A stretch of 64,000 nt of DNA from Astrocystis sublimbata (GCA_022453515.1 JAJNNY010000010.1:868001-932000); one strand, 5' to 3'. Shown: positions 1 through 11,860, counted from the first letter of the stretch. Notes: generated by a model not told the origin, from the sequence alone. Made by a program: numbers and translations.

Positions 1-545
1 TTGTGTGCCTTTCACACCTTGTGACCTCCCTCTCTTGGCCTTGCCTAATATTTTTTCTAGGCACACGTTCTTCCATCTGGATTCTTGTAGTGCATTCAAG
101 AAAGTGATTTGTTCTAGCTATCTCAACATAGCATAGTGTTACTGCTCTAGTAGAAGCGTTGCTAACCATGTACCTCCATGGCGTTCCAAGGGCCATTCTT
201 GAACACGCTTGGCCCTTGTTCCCAACAGCCCCAGCATATAATTTGCTCAATTTATCTTTTATATATGCTGCCTATGATGTTCAAGAAGAATCATCATATA
301 CCTGGTCTTGGAGAGTTGGATCTTGTCCACCCTTAGGAAAACTGGATCCATCTCAGTGGTTGCCCCGGGCTTCCTTGTGTTGTAAAACTTAGGTAGGTAT
401 GTGAAGTGCCGCTATAAGTACCCAGTATTTCCTGCAGAAATTGGCTTTTGAATATTGCAACACATTTCACACACACACACACACATGGATCTCAACCCAT
501 TCCCAGCTTCATTATCAACTTCTGGCCATCTTGGATCTCATCAAC
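1..545. other. Intergenic left edge, no supported gene
   Basis: I see no recognisable coding sequence here. A short CA dinucleotide run lies at about 470-484, just upstream of the SprT-like reading frame, and may belong to its promoter or 5' leader. Confidence 0.5.
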
Positions 546-1391
546 ATGTCCGACCCAAACAAAGAATCGACTCCAAGAACAGAGCAACCGTTACACCTGG
601 AAGTGTTTCAATACAGTTCTTCTGATAGATATCGCCCGGTCATGCAAGCAAATGCATATGAAGCATGGCGACTGATTGACTGCACTATGGCGAGTTTCAA
701 GCGTGATCCAGATCAACTCACCAAACGTCAAATACGAGCCAAGGATGAGTTCATGGAAATCTATGAGCCTCTAGCGATGAGTAGCCCAGAGAATCTGGCT
801 TCAGATCTAGGCGAAACGTTGGAAAGGCTGATCAAGCGTTTAGACGATTTCTTCTTTTTTGGATCGCTCACTCACTGCGAGCCACCTGTGGTCAAACCTC
901 TGGTACTCGTAACTGAATCACAGAACGAACGTCATGGGAAATGTAGCCGATTGGCGGATTGCAATCCAGGGAATTTCTATGAACAGACAATCACCCTATA
1001 CACCTGCTACGATGGACACCATCGTAATTTCACCAAAATCGTGACCGCTTGAGTCCACGAAATGGTACACGCGTTCTTGCATTTGTTTCAATGCTTTTGC
1101 TTTCGCTGTCAACCCGGAAATAGCGTGGCAATATTAAAATGCCACACACCGGTATTTTACGAATTGTATCACGCCATCATCACCGCAATGTCCAGCTGGT
1201 GTGAATCACTCAGAGCTGCCTTCAAATGCAAACTGGACGAAGCTGATGAAAGGATGAAGAAAGCTCAATCTTGGCAGTATTACGAGGAAGCGAAGAATTT
1301 CATGAAGCTGACAAAGGAGCAAGGGACGGAGTCCGGCGAAGCAGTCGGAGAGCTCAATGCTGCCACAGCCAAGAAAAGAAAGAGAACATGA
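546..1391 (+). pseudogene. SprT-like zinc metalloprotease-type protein, interrupted by an in-frame stop
   Basis: One continuous frame runs from ATG 546 to the stop ending at 1391, broken only by a TGA at 1050-1052. Before the break it reads as a 168-residue soluble segment that ends in a stretch resembling the strand leading into a protease helix (YDGHHRNFTKIVTA). Directly after the stop, in the same frame, come VHEMVHAF and then CHTPVFYELYHAI. These look like the HExxH zinc motif and the region of the third metal ligand in SprT/zincin-like fungal proteins. A short K/R-rich tail closes the frame (KKRKR). The stop sits where these proteins normally have a hydrophobic residue before HExxH. I infer a recent nonsense mutation or a sequence error. 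No splice pair removes the stop cleanly. The family call is moderate because it rests on the zinc motif and recalled similarity. Confidence 0.6.
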
Positions 1392-2036
1392 AAACATGCG
1401 CAAAGCTCGAGAATGCCCAGACAGAAACAAAAAGAGAAAGAGAAGGGGCACATGAATTTCGGGCGACATTCTCACTGCAGAGTTTTCAGCAAACTTCTAT
1501 TGATTGCCGGACGGTGGTATAGGCTATTTGGGTCTTGGGACCTCAAGGCAATTATTGGTATCCCGCTTATCTTTCCATGACTAGGAGGAGTGCTCTTCCT
1601 AAGCATTAGATAGATAGATGGAGCTGAAATAAAGGGACGTTTCGCATCAAAGGATACACTGTGATAATAACAACGGCTGCAGTGCAGAATTAATACTCCT
1701 AGAAATTCCAGAGGCTGATCAAATAAATGGGAGTCCCTGCGAATTACAACATTGGTTGCTCATAGATAATTAAGTTACGAGCAAGTGGCATTCAAAGGCT
1801 ACTTGAGATAAACCAAATGATTCTCGTGGCATTCAAGTGATTTGATTTGCTAGGTACCTACCTATGTAGAAAGCAGAGCAAATCTAGAAATCACAGTCTA
1901 CTAATAGGATTGGTGATGTCAGGATCGCATCTACCTCGCACTTTATGCCATCCGACAGCAAAGTAGAAGAACCATTCCATAGGGGCAATTTACAGTCTTG
2001 GTGACATTGACATGTACCACATACAACCACCAATTC
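1392..2036. other. Intergenic, no supported gene
   Basis: No convincing coding region is seen. A TACCTACCTA-type motif that recurs in other spacers of this window lies near 1853-1866. Confidence 0.5.
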
Positions 2037-3585
2037 TCATTTGTGAATAGCTTGCCAGCCCTTGCGCCCAATATACCCGACCACTCCTTCGTCTTGCAAT
2101 ACCTGGCTTCCGAGTCGCCCTGTAACCACGCTGCGCTCATGCTCGACACCACGGACATAGAACGGATATGTCGATTGTGGCCTGGAAGCATTACCATCTT
2201 CATCCGAGTTGCCACTGTTATTGTCGCTTCCTGCCTTCCCAGGTGGCTTTGCCGAGGAACCAGGTTCAAGCCCTGGACTTTCCCACACGATCCGACCTTC
2301 TTTTTTCCGCTTCACAAATCCGCTCGCCTCGCGATCTAGAGATAGATACCAGCGCCGCTGATGCACGCTGCCGATCGAGTTCGTTGCGCCCGGGTATGCA
2401 TTAGTCCTGCGAACTTCCTCGTCATCAAGCTCGCGCAGCTCACGCTCGGTGGCCGATATGTTCTTCTCGTCGCCCTTGAGTTGCTCAGCAGGAGCATCAA
2501 CGATATCGTCCTCTTCGCCATCAGCATCCGAGAGAGAGTTGTGGCGTTGCTTCCCAGTACTCCTTCTGGACGGTGTGGACGTGTAGTCTGGCTCTGAATC
2601 AGAACCTGTGTTGTAATCCGTGGCCTTCTTCCCTTTGGCGCTGGATCTCGTACTTCTGCTCGCGACCGCAGCTGGTGCATCTCGTCTCCGCTGTGTTTTG
2701 GGTACGCGGGTACTGCGCGCCCGCCCGGCGGCGTCTTCTTCCCGTGTGAGGCGCAAATTCAGTACGTAAGGGGATGGTAGACGGGCGCCATGTAGCTGCA
2801 ATCGTATTTTGCGCGCTGCGAATGCTGTATGTAGCTTCTTTTGCTCTGTTAACTGCTGTGAGTCGCTATCATCGTCTGTCGATGATTGCGAGTTATCGTG
2901 TGGACCCTTGCGCTCGTATGGTAGGATGGTGTAGGTTCCTGTATCCCATATGAGTAGCGAGCCGGTGGCATGGGAGGCCGTTTCAATGAGGTGATTCTAC
3001 TGATTGTCAGTGATTGTCGATAGCCGTTGAGTAAAGTCTTGCTTTCGAACTCAAGAGGCGACTACTTGCCCATAAACAATGGATCCGTGTCTCGGTCGCA
3101 TTTCGATTAAGTCGAAAGCTGTTCGGGTCTCCCGGGAGTCCATACATGATGGCCCATGATGCGCTGCTTGTCTCGTTGATTTGCAGCCGAAGATCATAAT
3201 GAGTGCCCGCGATTGGATGGTCATGCTGGTGAATGATGAAGTGCGCGCCTCGGGGATTCCCAGCGTTGGTCTCGTACAGGGTCCGATAGTCTTCTACAGA
3301 GAGATGGGGACTGCCTGAAGGAAAGGGCGACAGCGTGGTCTTGGCCAGAAGAGCGCTGAAGTAGTCCAGGTGATGCTCTATGCTGGCTTTCCCAGCTCCA
3401 ATCGCAGCGGTTGCAGGTGGTTGTTCGTTTTCATGAAGCGACGGTGCCTTCTCCCCATCGGAGCTGTCTGAGCTAGCAGCATCATAGGGTAGACCAGTGA
3501 TATCAATGCTCCATTCTAAATTCCTTTTTTTGATGAATGGATTTGGCACCAACAACTCTGGGCTATGGGGTCGCTTGGCCACCAT
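2037..3585 (-). CDS. LigD-type 3'-phosphoesterase-domain protein
   Basis: Two exons, 3585-3070 and 2996-2037, give about 491 residues. The intron (2997-3069, 73 nt) joins in frame as GC-AG with a strong GCAAGT donor. The centre of exon 1 has GAHFIIHQHDHPIAGTHYDL followed by RLQI, which matches the phosphoesterase core of LigD (consensus HD...LHYDFRLE) with both His, the Asp and the Arg kept. In bacteria this domain trims 3' phosphates and ribonucleotides during end joining. Here it stands alone, with no ligase or primase domain. The middle is low-complexity and acidic/Ser-rich. The C-terminus (RRWYLSLDREASGF, then YPFYVRGVEHERSVVTGR and GRKGWQAIHK) looks structured. A role in DNA-end processing is inferred from the domain only. 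The start is the first ATG of the open frame. Confidence 0.8.
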
Positions 3586-4339
3586 GGCAAGTCATGAGAT
3601 TAGGGGACGAGGGAGCAATGTGCGGCTGCAAAGCTGTTAGTCTGTAGATGCAGGTCTACTACTTAAGCCCCCCAGACGTTCTATAATAGATGGGGGTGGC
3701 TTTTACTTAACACATACAGACTGAGCTTGTGTCCTGATAGGTATAGTGGGCGAATAGAAAGACACTGATCGATCCGTGATTCTCATGTGAAAATTCTCTG
3801 AATTGAAGAAGGTATCATGGATTCATGGACATGTGCAACCAGCAAAACTTGTCCTTGTCCTAGAGTTGTTGGTAGTGGACTAGACAGACAAGTCTTGTTG
3901 CTCCGGCAGGGCAGGCTCTTTACCCGGCAAGCCAGGCATGAGGGTAGCGAGTGTTGTTTTTCAAGGTACCTAGGCGAGTTTGTCCAACGAGTACCTGCGC
4001 ACCACGGAGTACCTAGGTAGTTATGTTTCACGTTGTCTAATGGGTTGCATGTAATAAATATCATGGCCACAGCTTTCACTCATGGTGTTCCAAGTTCTGT
4101 TAGATTAAAGGTACAAGGCACAGTGTATGTACTACTTACTACTATCTGGGCCCCTCAAAGCCTCCATAGCTATTGCCATCCATGAATTTCACTCACTGTT
4201 CCCTCCTATATCCACCTTTGGGGTGTGGTCAATACCAACCATTTCAGTCCCCCTTCAACAAATACTAGAATTGGACCAAAAAAAAAAGGTAAACCACACA
4301 AAGGGTTAAGCGAGGAGGTAGCAAGAGCAAAAGATAAAA
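3586..4339. other. Intergenic, no supported gene
   Basis: No gene recognised. The stretch carries TACCTAGG-type motifs near 3965 and 4010. An A-rich and then T-rich flank just left of the tRNA gene supplies its likely Pol III terminator (TTTT on the minus strand, about 4336-4339). Confidence 0.5.
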
Positions 4340-4435
4340 TGATCAGAGTGGGACTCGAACCCACGCGGATTGCTCCACTGCGAGATTATGCTCAGATACC
4401 TGAACGCAGCGCCATAACCACTCGGCCATCTGACC
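4340..4435 (-). tRNA. tRNA-Leu (anticodon CAG) with a short intron
   Basis: On the minus strand the 7-bp acceptor GGTCAGA pairs with TCTGATC (one G-T pair), followed by discriminator A, as expected for leucine. The D arm is GGCCGAGTGGTTATGGC. The anticodon stem CTGCG/CGCAG encloses a 22-nt loop. That fits a normal 7-nt loop with anticodon CAG plus a 15-nt intron after position 37. The intron contains CTGAG, which can pair with the anticodon region TTCAG, the usual pre-tRNA intron-anticodon helix. A long variable arm and the T arm GTGGG-TTCGAGT-CCCAC complete a class II tRNA. A T run follows the 3' end. Confidence 0.93.
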
Positions 4436-5433
4436 CTTTTATGAAATCTTCCTGGTATGTTGTAACGTTTCCATGATGAACCAGCCTGTATTCAACTAAT
4501 TTCACACTAACAAAGGTTGTTTTTTTATCCCTTGTTTCCTTACAGGATATTATTTGTTCATATTCAAGTTGTAACACATTAACATAGAGCAAGCCAGAGC
4601 GGCATGCTATTCGCATTAGAGCACAAGCGTTATTTGTCATAGCTAGTATTTGTATAAGACACTCCCACTGCTAGGACCTAGTAGTATGGTTAATCATTTA
4701 ATTTCCATCAAGAGATCACTAGACGAGCTCGTGGACCTAGGCTTCTGCCAGGTTAGCAGTTGCTTACTCTCAGTTTCTCAACTCGCTGTATGCCCAAAGA
4801 GCAGCATTTGTGGCAAGAGACATTTGCTGACCAACCCCACAAAGACTGATCTTGGGAATGCCACTGCTCAATACTTGAGCCTCGAGAGGGTTGTTGTGCC
4901 AATGGGGGGATTCTGCCCCTTTAACATAGTGCAGCTATACAGTTCACAGAGCTTGAAAAGCGTCGCATGAGGGAGTACACAGGCCAGGAGATGACAATGT
5001 ATTGATTGGTATCAATGTTCTACGAACTACCTACCTAGTAGAAGTGAGCAATAACAATATCAGCAAAACAGTAGATATCGACCTAAGGCTTTTTTTCGGG
5101 TGATTAACTTGGAAGGACTAGGTACTCCTCAGTGTTAAGAGCAGACGATTTTTGCCTATCACATTCCAGTGTCGAACACAAAGTCATAAGTTCTGGGGGG
5201 AGGTAGATGTCTGAGCTACCTGTGCGTGATGTAATAGCTACACTAGCGCAAGAGCTTTAGGGCATCATGGGTGCATGCAGGTGGTTGGGTGCAATAGCAC
5301 CTCTAGGTTTGCACCTAGGCGGGTATCACTTGCCCTGGAGATGAACAGGTCCACTAGCTCGGCGGTAGGTCTTTCTTACCTGGGAGCAGAGAACATTGAA
5401 TTCAAGTCTACCTACCTTATCTACAAATCTTAC
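4436..5433. other. Intergenic, no supported gene
   Basis: Several short open frames exist but none has recognisable protein character. TACCTA-type motifs occur near 5027-5040. This spacer separates the tRNA from the C-terminal end of the broken polyketide synthase. Confidence 0.45.
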
Positions 5434-8400
5434 TTAGACCTGAAGCACTGCCATCTTCTCAGAACAGGCGGCGATGCTCCTAACTAGGTCGTGAATCATC
5501 TGCTTTGCCAAGATCTCAGAGGATTGCAAAGGGTGCACCGAACTGGCGCATCACCCAGTTGCGTAGCTCAACAGCAACCAGCGAATCCAGCCCCAGCGCA
5601 AGCATCGATCCTTGGCCTATATCGATGCTGGACACCTCCACGGCAATGAGCCGAGCCAGCTGCTGTGCTATTGCCTCCGATATGAAATCGATGATGGCTT
5701 CTACATTGCCTGTAGCGATCCTCTGTTCAAATGTTTCCTTCCCTGCCCCGGCTTCGCCATTGCCAGTCTCGTCGCCGGAGGCATGCCGGGCATGACGCAC
5801 CTGACTGAATAGCCCGGAGTGTATGGTACCGTTGAGGGCTGTCGTCTGAGCAAGCGACTCAACGTCGAACCCAATGACCGCTTGGGAGACCGGAGATTCC
5901 GGGTCCATGGCGACAGCGAGCATGTGATCAAAGTATCGGTTGATTTCCTCTGTTGTGATGACGCTGAACCCGGCGCGTCCAAGAGCATTCTGCTTTGCCT
6001 CCTCACCTTCGAACATGGCCCCACCCTCACTCCACCCGATATTGGCACTAAGAAAGCGAGTTTGTCCCAGACCAGGCTTGTTCCAACCTGCAGCCGCGAG
6101 GGCATCTTGAACTGCGTTGCCGGCGTTGTATGCAGCGGCAGCGCGGGCACCGACCACGCTACTGAGCGAAGACAACGACAGGAAGAATTCCAGGTTCTCC
6201 GATGCGAATGCCTTGTATAATGCCAATGTGCCATCCATCTTGATACGAGTCACACTCCTGAAGTCATCCCAAGTAGCCCGTTCGATGGGTCGATCCTACA
6301 CATGGTAAGTTTTCAAAATTGTGACCTGGTTTAAGTGCACGGGGGTCGGTCAACCTACATTCATGACAATTGCCGCTTGAATTATCCCGCGAACTGGGGG
6401 CGTGCCTTGTCGGTGCAGCTCATCGGCGCATGCTTTCAGACTCGTCTCAGACGTTACGTCTCCCTGGATGATGTACAGGCGGATACCAGGACTGATCGCG
6501 TCTAGCTTTGCCTGTGTTTCGCGACGTAAGTCAGCGTCGACTATGCGACGCGAGATTGTAGCTAGATGCCGTGCCCCACGACGCGCCATCATGGCCAAGT
6601 ATCTTTGACCAAAATCACCCATCCCGCCCCCGATCACATAAGTTGCGTCTTTCCTCGCCCAAAGATCTGGCTTGCCCCGTGGTAGAACCTCGACGACGGA
6701 GTTGGAGCCTGCTTCAAGTACAACCTGTTCATAAACGCTAGTGTTGACTAATCGAGTTGCTTCCGAAATCTCAGCTATGTCGCGAACAGGGACAACGAAC
6801 CCAGACAGAGGGACTTGCTCAAGAACAGACGTTGCTTCTACAACAAGAGAGGGAGTCAGATCCGAGCGAGCGTGTACCAAAGCGCCAATATTGATAAAGT
6901 GGAAGGATACATTGTCAGGCACGTTGGACTTTGCTGTCATCTCGACGGGTGCAGAATTGCCAATAAACAAGACAGTTCCAAATTGTTTCATACACAGCAG
7001 AGCTTCAAGCGGAACAGCGCCCTCGCCTGCTTTGATGATGGCATCGAGTCCGTCTACTAGAACTTGGCGGGCTGAGCGACGATGAACTGAATGGCGAGCC
7101 ATGAGTATGTTGGCACCATCGATACCAATCTGCCCTTTCAACAGTTGGGCCTCGGCCGAGTCCGCTGCTGTCAGCACCACGCGTGCACCAATAGATCGAG
7201 CAAAAGCAATGCTAACACGACCAGCAGCCGTGCGAGCGCCGTGTATCAACACCGTTCCACTTCCCGAGGGAAGTGGCGTGACTTTAGAGAAAGCATACGA
7301 AGCGGCCATAGCATAAAGCAGTAGCATCGATGCTGCAGTCGACGGAACATTTGGTGAAAGAAGACCGGCATAGGTGGCCGGTATACGCAATCGATTAGCG
7401 CCTAGGACGGGAGAGAGCGTGGCTCCTCGATCTCCGACAGCCAGAGACTTGACACTGGCACCAAGCCGCCCAACTACTCCAACATATTGACCCAAAGGTG
7501 CAGCTGAGCCTATCTTTGCAAGAACAGTCGTTTCAGTCTCTACCTCAATCGCGTCATCTGCCAGAGAGTCGGTGTTGGGATCGTCATTGTGAATAAAAAG
7601 TGATGTCCCACCGGGACCAAGCACCAGAGGTTGTTGTACATCTTGAAAGCGACATGATTCTGTGTTGTGGGTATCTTGACTACCGCCGGCGACAGCACGG
7701 TTGATCTCGTCGTTGTGTCGTAAACGTGGGATCATGACGGCTGTATTCTGCCGGATCCAGTATTCACGCTCCTCATGAAGGGCATTCAGATCCGCTACCT
7801 GAGACACTACATTGACTGTTACGTCAACGAGGCGCCCATGGCCGGTATTGCCTCCAAGAAGGCTTGAGGCAACGTGGATCGTTGTGAGTCGGAGGCCATC
7901 ATTCTCGGCATGGGCTGTACGTGCGAAACACTCGAGTTGGTGGAATGGAGCGGGACTGTCGGGGCTGATCCACAAGAGACAGACTCGCTGCTGTACGAGC
8001 CAGTTGACGGCGGCGTAAGAGCTGCGATCGCTAAGTATGGGCAAGTCGAAACGGTCATCCAACACGATCACAACGTCAGTGCTGTTGTTACTCAAAATGG
8101 TTCTGGCAGCATCCTCGCTCAGAGGTTCAATCGAGACGGTAGTCTTGAGCGCGCTTAGTCCATCTTCGACTGCCGAGACCCAAGTGGACGTCTTGTTTCC
8201 AGAATGGGCGAGGATGTGAATATTTCTGGGTTGCTGCCTCGTGACCGATCTGGCCATTACGATCACCCTGCCTGAAGCATCATCAAATGTCTTCAGCCGC
8301 TCTTCCAGAGATGCCTCGCGCAGGGCCTTTTGCCAAGCACCGCTCTTGGCTTCACGTGTGGTCATGATCAGTAGACTTGTGCCGCCCGGTTTAACAAACT

Positions 8401-10840
8401 TAGAAGCTTGTTTGAGCCATTTCCCAGACGCAGTCAACACGACATCATATTTCTTCAGCTCAAACCCGCGTTTTGTAGGGTCTGCATCCGATCGGAGGAT
8501 GTGGAAAGCCGACGAGAATCCGCCTAGACGTTTTGCGCCCTCATCGAAACGGCCTGGCGTGGCATCGACATAGTCAAATGAGGTCACCTTGTTGTCGACT
8601 TCTATAGCAGTGAGTAGCTCCTCAGAAAGATCTATACCCGCACCAAGCCCTATTACTAAGAGGCCATGTCGCTTCAAGCTAATTTTCGCCACAAGGTCGG
8701 CCAATACAGGAGTCTCTGGCAACTCTTCCGCCCGTAGATACTCAGGATCGACCTGCCAATTGAGCTCGTGACATAGGTCACGTTCTTTAACAGAACCATC
8801 TGTGGAACCCCCGAGAGTTCTTGCCAAACTCCTCCATTCCATGCCGGAGATCGAGAGCGTTTTCTTGCCGCCGCCCCAGACGGTCATTTCAGATACAGCA
8901 GTACGGAAGTGCGCTGACGTGATGGACGTTGATGTGTCCAGCTTGGAGCCAACCTTGTTCAAGGATGGATTCACAGATATCAATAACTCGTCGATGCGAG
9001 TTGGCATGAGAGAGCCAGGGCCCAGACGCCGGCTTGCAAGAGGCATTGCTGTCTGGAATATGATGTCGAGGGTGGATGGATCAATCAAGTGTGGGCGCTG
9101 GCGTTTAGCTGGCATGGATGCTTGGATATCCAGAATCCTGAACGAGGAGGTGGCTCGTGGCGAGTCGATCGCCATGGTGAGATGATCTAAACTCGCGAAT
9201 GCTGGGCCATAGGTGTTTCTAAGGTCGTTCATCTCTCGATAAAGCTCGTCTTTGGGTAAGGTATCGCATCCATCTAGGAGCGCTGGCATATCCTCACTGG
9301 TAACTGGGGGCATTGGATGGCCCCTAGTCAACACACCCTCGATAACACCAGTAGCGTGTTCATACCACTGGCCTTCGTCCGAGAGTGCAACGATCGCGAA
9401 GTCGAAAACCGTATCTGAGTTCAACTGTGGCTTGAAGCGAAGCTGTGTCTCGATACGGTGCATGTCAGCAATTACCAGACCGCGTTTGAAAGCGATGTCA
9501 CGCAGCGCTACCGTCTCAATTGAGCGATCAGGGAATCGGTAACGACTGAGCTGAGCGAGACCTTCAATCGCCATACAAACATAACTCGCGCCTGGGAAGA
9601 TGGTCAAACTGTCAATGACATGGTCTGCCAGCCATGGGAGGCTTGTTCGAGCGAGGAAATGGCGCCACCGTGGCTCAAGGTCTGTTCCATAGGGGACTGG
9701 CACGCCCAACAGGTTGTGATATGGCTCTTTTCGCAGGCGATACTCTCTGGCGGCGCGCGATTCATGCCAGTGCTTGGTAGAATGATCCCATGCATACGAC
9801 GGCAAAGTATGCAGTACGACCGCCGAGTCCTCTTCTGGTGTAAGTGATGTCAAGGCGTCCCTCTGGAATTGAAAGCCTCTCTTGAAAAGTTTTCCAGCGA
9901 GAGCCAGCAGGCTGATGTTTGCGTCAACTTTGCGCTGCAACGATGGTTGAATGTCGAAAGCGAGTTTAGGCATACTCTGCTGTTGAATGATCTGCCTAAG
10001 GGGTCCCGCCAGTGCCGCATGCGGCCCGATTTCAATGAAGCATCCATGGCGACCGGGCGTCATCTCATGACGCGTTGTGACAAGGACTTGGACTGCGTCG
10101 AGGAAAAGGACTGGGGATCTCAGGTTTGTAGTCCAATATTCAGCATCAAAGCCGGATGTCTTGGCTTCGCCTGTAACGGAAGATATGAATGTGACTTCTT
10201 CCTGGGATGCTTCCGCCTCTTTGCCAAACTCCAGGCCATCCAGACGAGCACGGTAATTATCTGCGACGGCGCGCATATGGTGTGAATGGTAGGCTGCTTG
10301 GACGAGCAATTTGCGATGGAATGTGCCGTCACCGGCTGCCTCGATACGCTTATCCACCTCATCGACGGCATCTGCATCCCCTGAGATGGTCACACTCCGA
10401 GGGCTGTTGATACACGCAACTACTGCGCGGCCCTTACTCAGCCCTTCAAGATAAGGAGCAGCCTCCTCTGCAGATAAACCAACTGAAAACATAGCACCAG
10501 GTCCGAATCCCTTCTCTTTCGCAGCGGTAGCCATGAAGCCACGGTGGAATGCGACAGCTATGGCCGTGGTGTGGGATAGATACCTGCAGCATAAGCGGTA
10601 GCTATTTCACCGGCCGAGTGGCCCACCACAGCCTGCGGGCGTACTCCCAACTTACGAAGAAGTGTGCTTAGACCAATCTGGATAGCTGTTGTAGCAGGCT
10701 GTGCGATCTCGGCCTCATCTAGGCGCGATTCTTGACCGTCGCGAAGCAATTCAGTCTCGAGATCCCAATTGGCCCCTAGTCTTGAATATCTGTAGAAATC
10801 GCATTGTTGCTTGCGAAATAAAATGTTACGTTGGGCAGAT
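5434..10840 (-). pseudogene. Highly reducing type I polyketide synthase remnant (AT-DH-psMT-ER-KR-ACP, no KS)
   Basis: Read from the right, homology begins inside the acyltransferase (about 10825). The AT nucleophile motif GHSAGE is at 10606-10623 and its second catalytic His is in YHSHHM near 10285. The dehydratase has ADHVIDSLTIFPG (His at 9620-9622) and STLDIIFQ (Asp at 9065-9067). A degenerate methyltransferase-like stretch follows (GLLVIGLGAGIDLSEELL), then an enoylreductase with GSGTVLIHGARTAAGR. The ketoreductase has an unusual GGGMGDFG nucleotide loop and a later AAAYNAGNA. The carrier domain ends with GLDSLVAVEL, with its phosphopantetheine Ser at 5582-5584. An intron at 6296-6358 (63 nt) joins MN to DRPIER in frame. 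Three lesions are visible: the ketosynthase and AT N-terminus are missing, a frameshift follows GHSAGE (10560-10585), and another lies at the carrier C-terminus (about 5518-5525). Without a KS it cannot make a chain by the usual route. Confidence 0.88.
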
Positions 10841-11030
10841 AATTACTAGCTGGTGTAGATGAGCTGTGTCATTTTGTGATCGACTCCCCTACCCGTGTAG
10901 CCCCTAATCCTCCTCTAGTAACACCGCCCTCTGTGGCTTGAAGATGATTACATATACGAAAGGCCTACATGGCGACACCACCGCATCCATCCTTGACACG
11001 CAAGCCGGTCCATCCATTGCCAACATATAG

Positions 11031-11860
11031 TTATTTCGCCTGTTCCTCCTTCTCCACCCCCAAGAAAGCGAGCGGCCGCGGCGTACGGAACGTATCAGAT
11101 GGGAGGAATCTCCACGCGCCCCGATGCTTTCGAGCAAACAGGTAATGGACCACGTAGGACGATCCCAGCGGCATCGCTGGCCAATTGTTTCCTCCTTCGA
11201 AGGTCTTGTCACAGAGCCCCAGCACCATGGGCGGCACGAGAGTCTTGTCTTGCTTGCCCGCCTCAGCCTCTGAGTCCTGATAGACCTTGAGCAGGTTCTC
11301 CTCCTCCTTTTCACAGCAGTCGAGGCCCCAGAGAGTGTCAATCTCATCAGTCAGATGCTGAGCCATGTGATTCGCAAAAGTATCAATGAGCTCGCATACC
11401 CGATTCCCGTCGTAAGTCGTTGCAGGAGTGTTCCTGGCGTACTGATTCAATGACTGGAGCCCGCCGGAGAAGAGCTCGTGTTGGTGCAGGTTCTGCGAAA
11501 GCTGTCCCTCTTTAATCCCCGGAATCGCCTCGAACTTGGGGAACATGTTTGCCTCTTCCAAATCGTGGTGGTGAAGGACCCAGGCACTCCAAGATGCGAC
11601 GAATATCAGGAAATCTGACGCATCCTCGTTGGGTACATGGGGCGCTTGTAGATAGATAGCATTGAGTCCCCGTAACATAGCGTTGTGGGCAAAGGCCATC
11701 TCATTGGCAATGTAGTGCGCCGCATGGTCACTCTTAGTACGGGTTCACATTAGCTAGCAAACAAAGAGCGTGCGACTGCTGAGCTTACAACGTCCCACTT
11801 GGCGGATGGCGTCTGGATGAGAGGGAAGGGCCCATCGGCCCATCTCGCTGGGAGAGACAT
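11031..11860 (-). CDS. Hemerythrin-like (HHE) domain protein
   Basis: Exon 1 (11860-11789) and exon 2 (11732-11031) are joined across a 56-nt GT-AG intron (11733-11788) in phase 0, giving about 257 residues. The protein has the HHE pattern of diiron four-helix proteins: DHAAHYIANEMAFAHNAMLR at the N-terminus, then WVLHHHDLEEANMFPKFE, NLHQHELFSGG and NHMAQHLTDEIDTLWGL. These spaced His and Glu residues can bind a diiron centre. Fungal members are cytosolic and of unsettled function, with oxygen, iron or nitric-oxide handling proposed. It lies directly upstream of the truncated polyketide synthase on the same strand and beside an efflux pump. A link to that cluster is inferred from position only. 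Confidence 0.85.

Noticed and set aside
4650..4970. 106-residue plus-strand frame
   Set aside because: No domain, no splice partners and ordinary composition for a chance frame.
10550..10590. Possible 26-nt intron in the PKS acyltransferase
   Set aside because: It restores frame but is too short for a spliceosomal intron and would delete residues the family normally has. A one-base deletion fits better.
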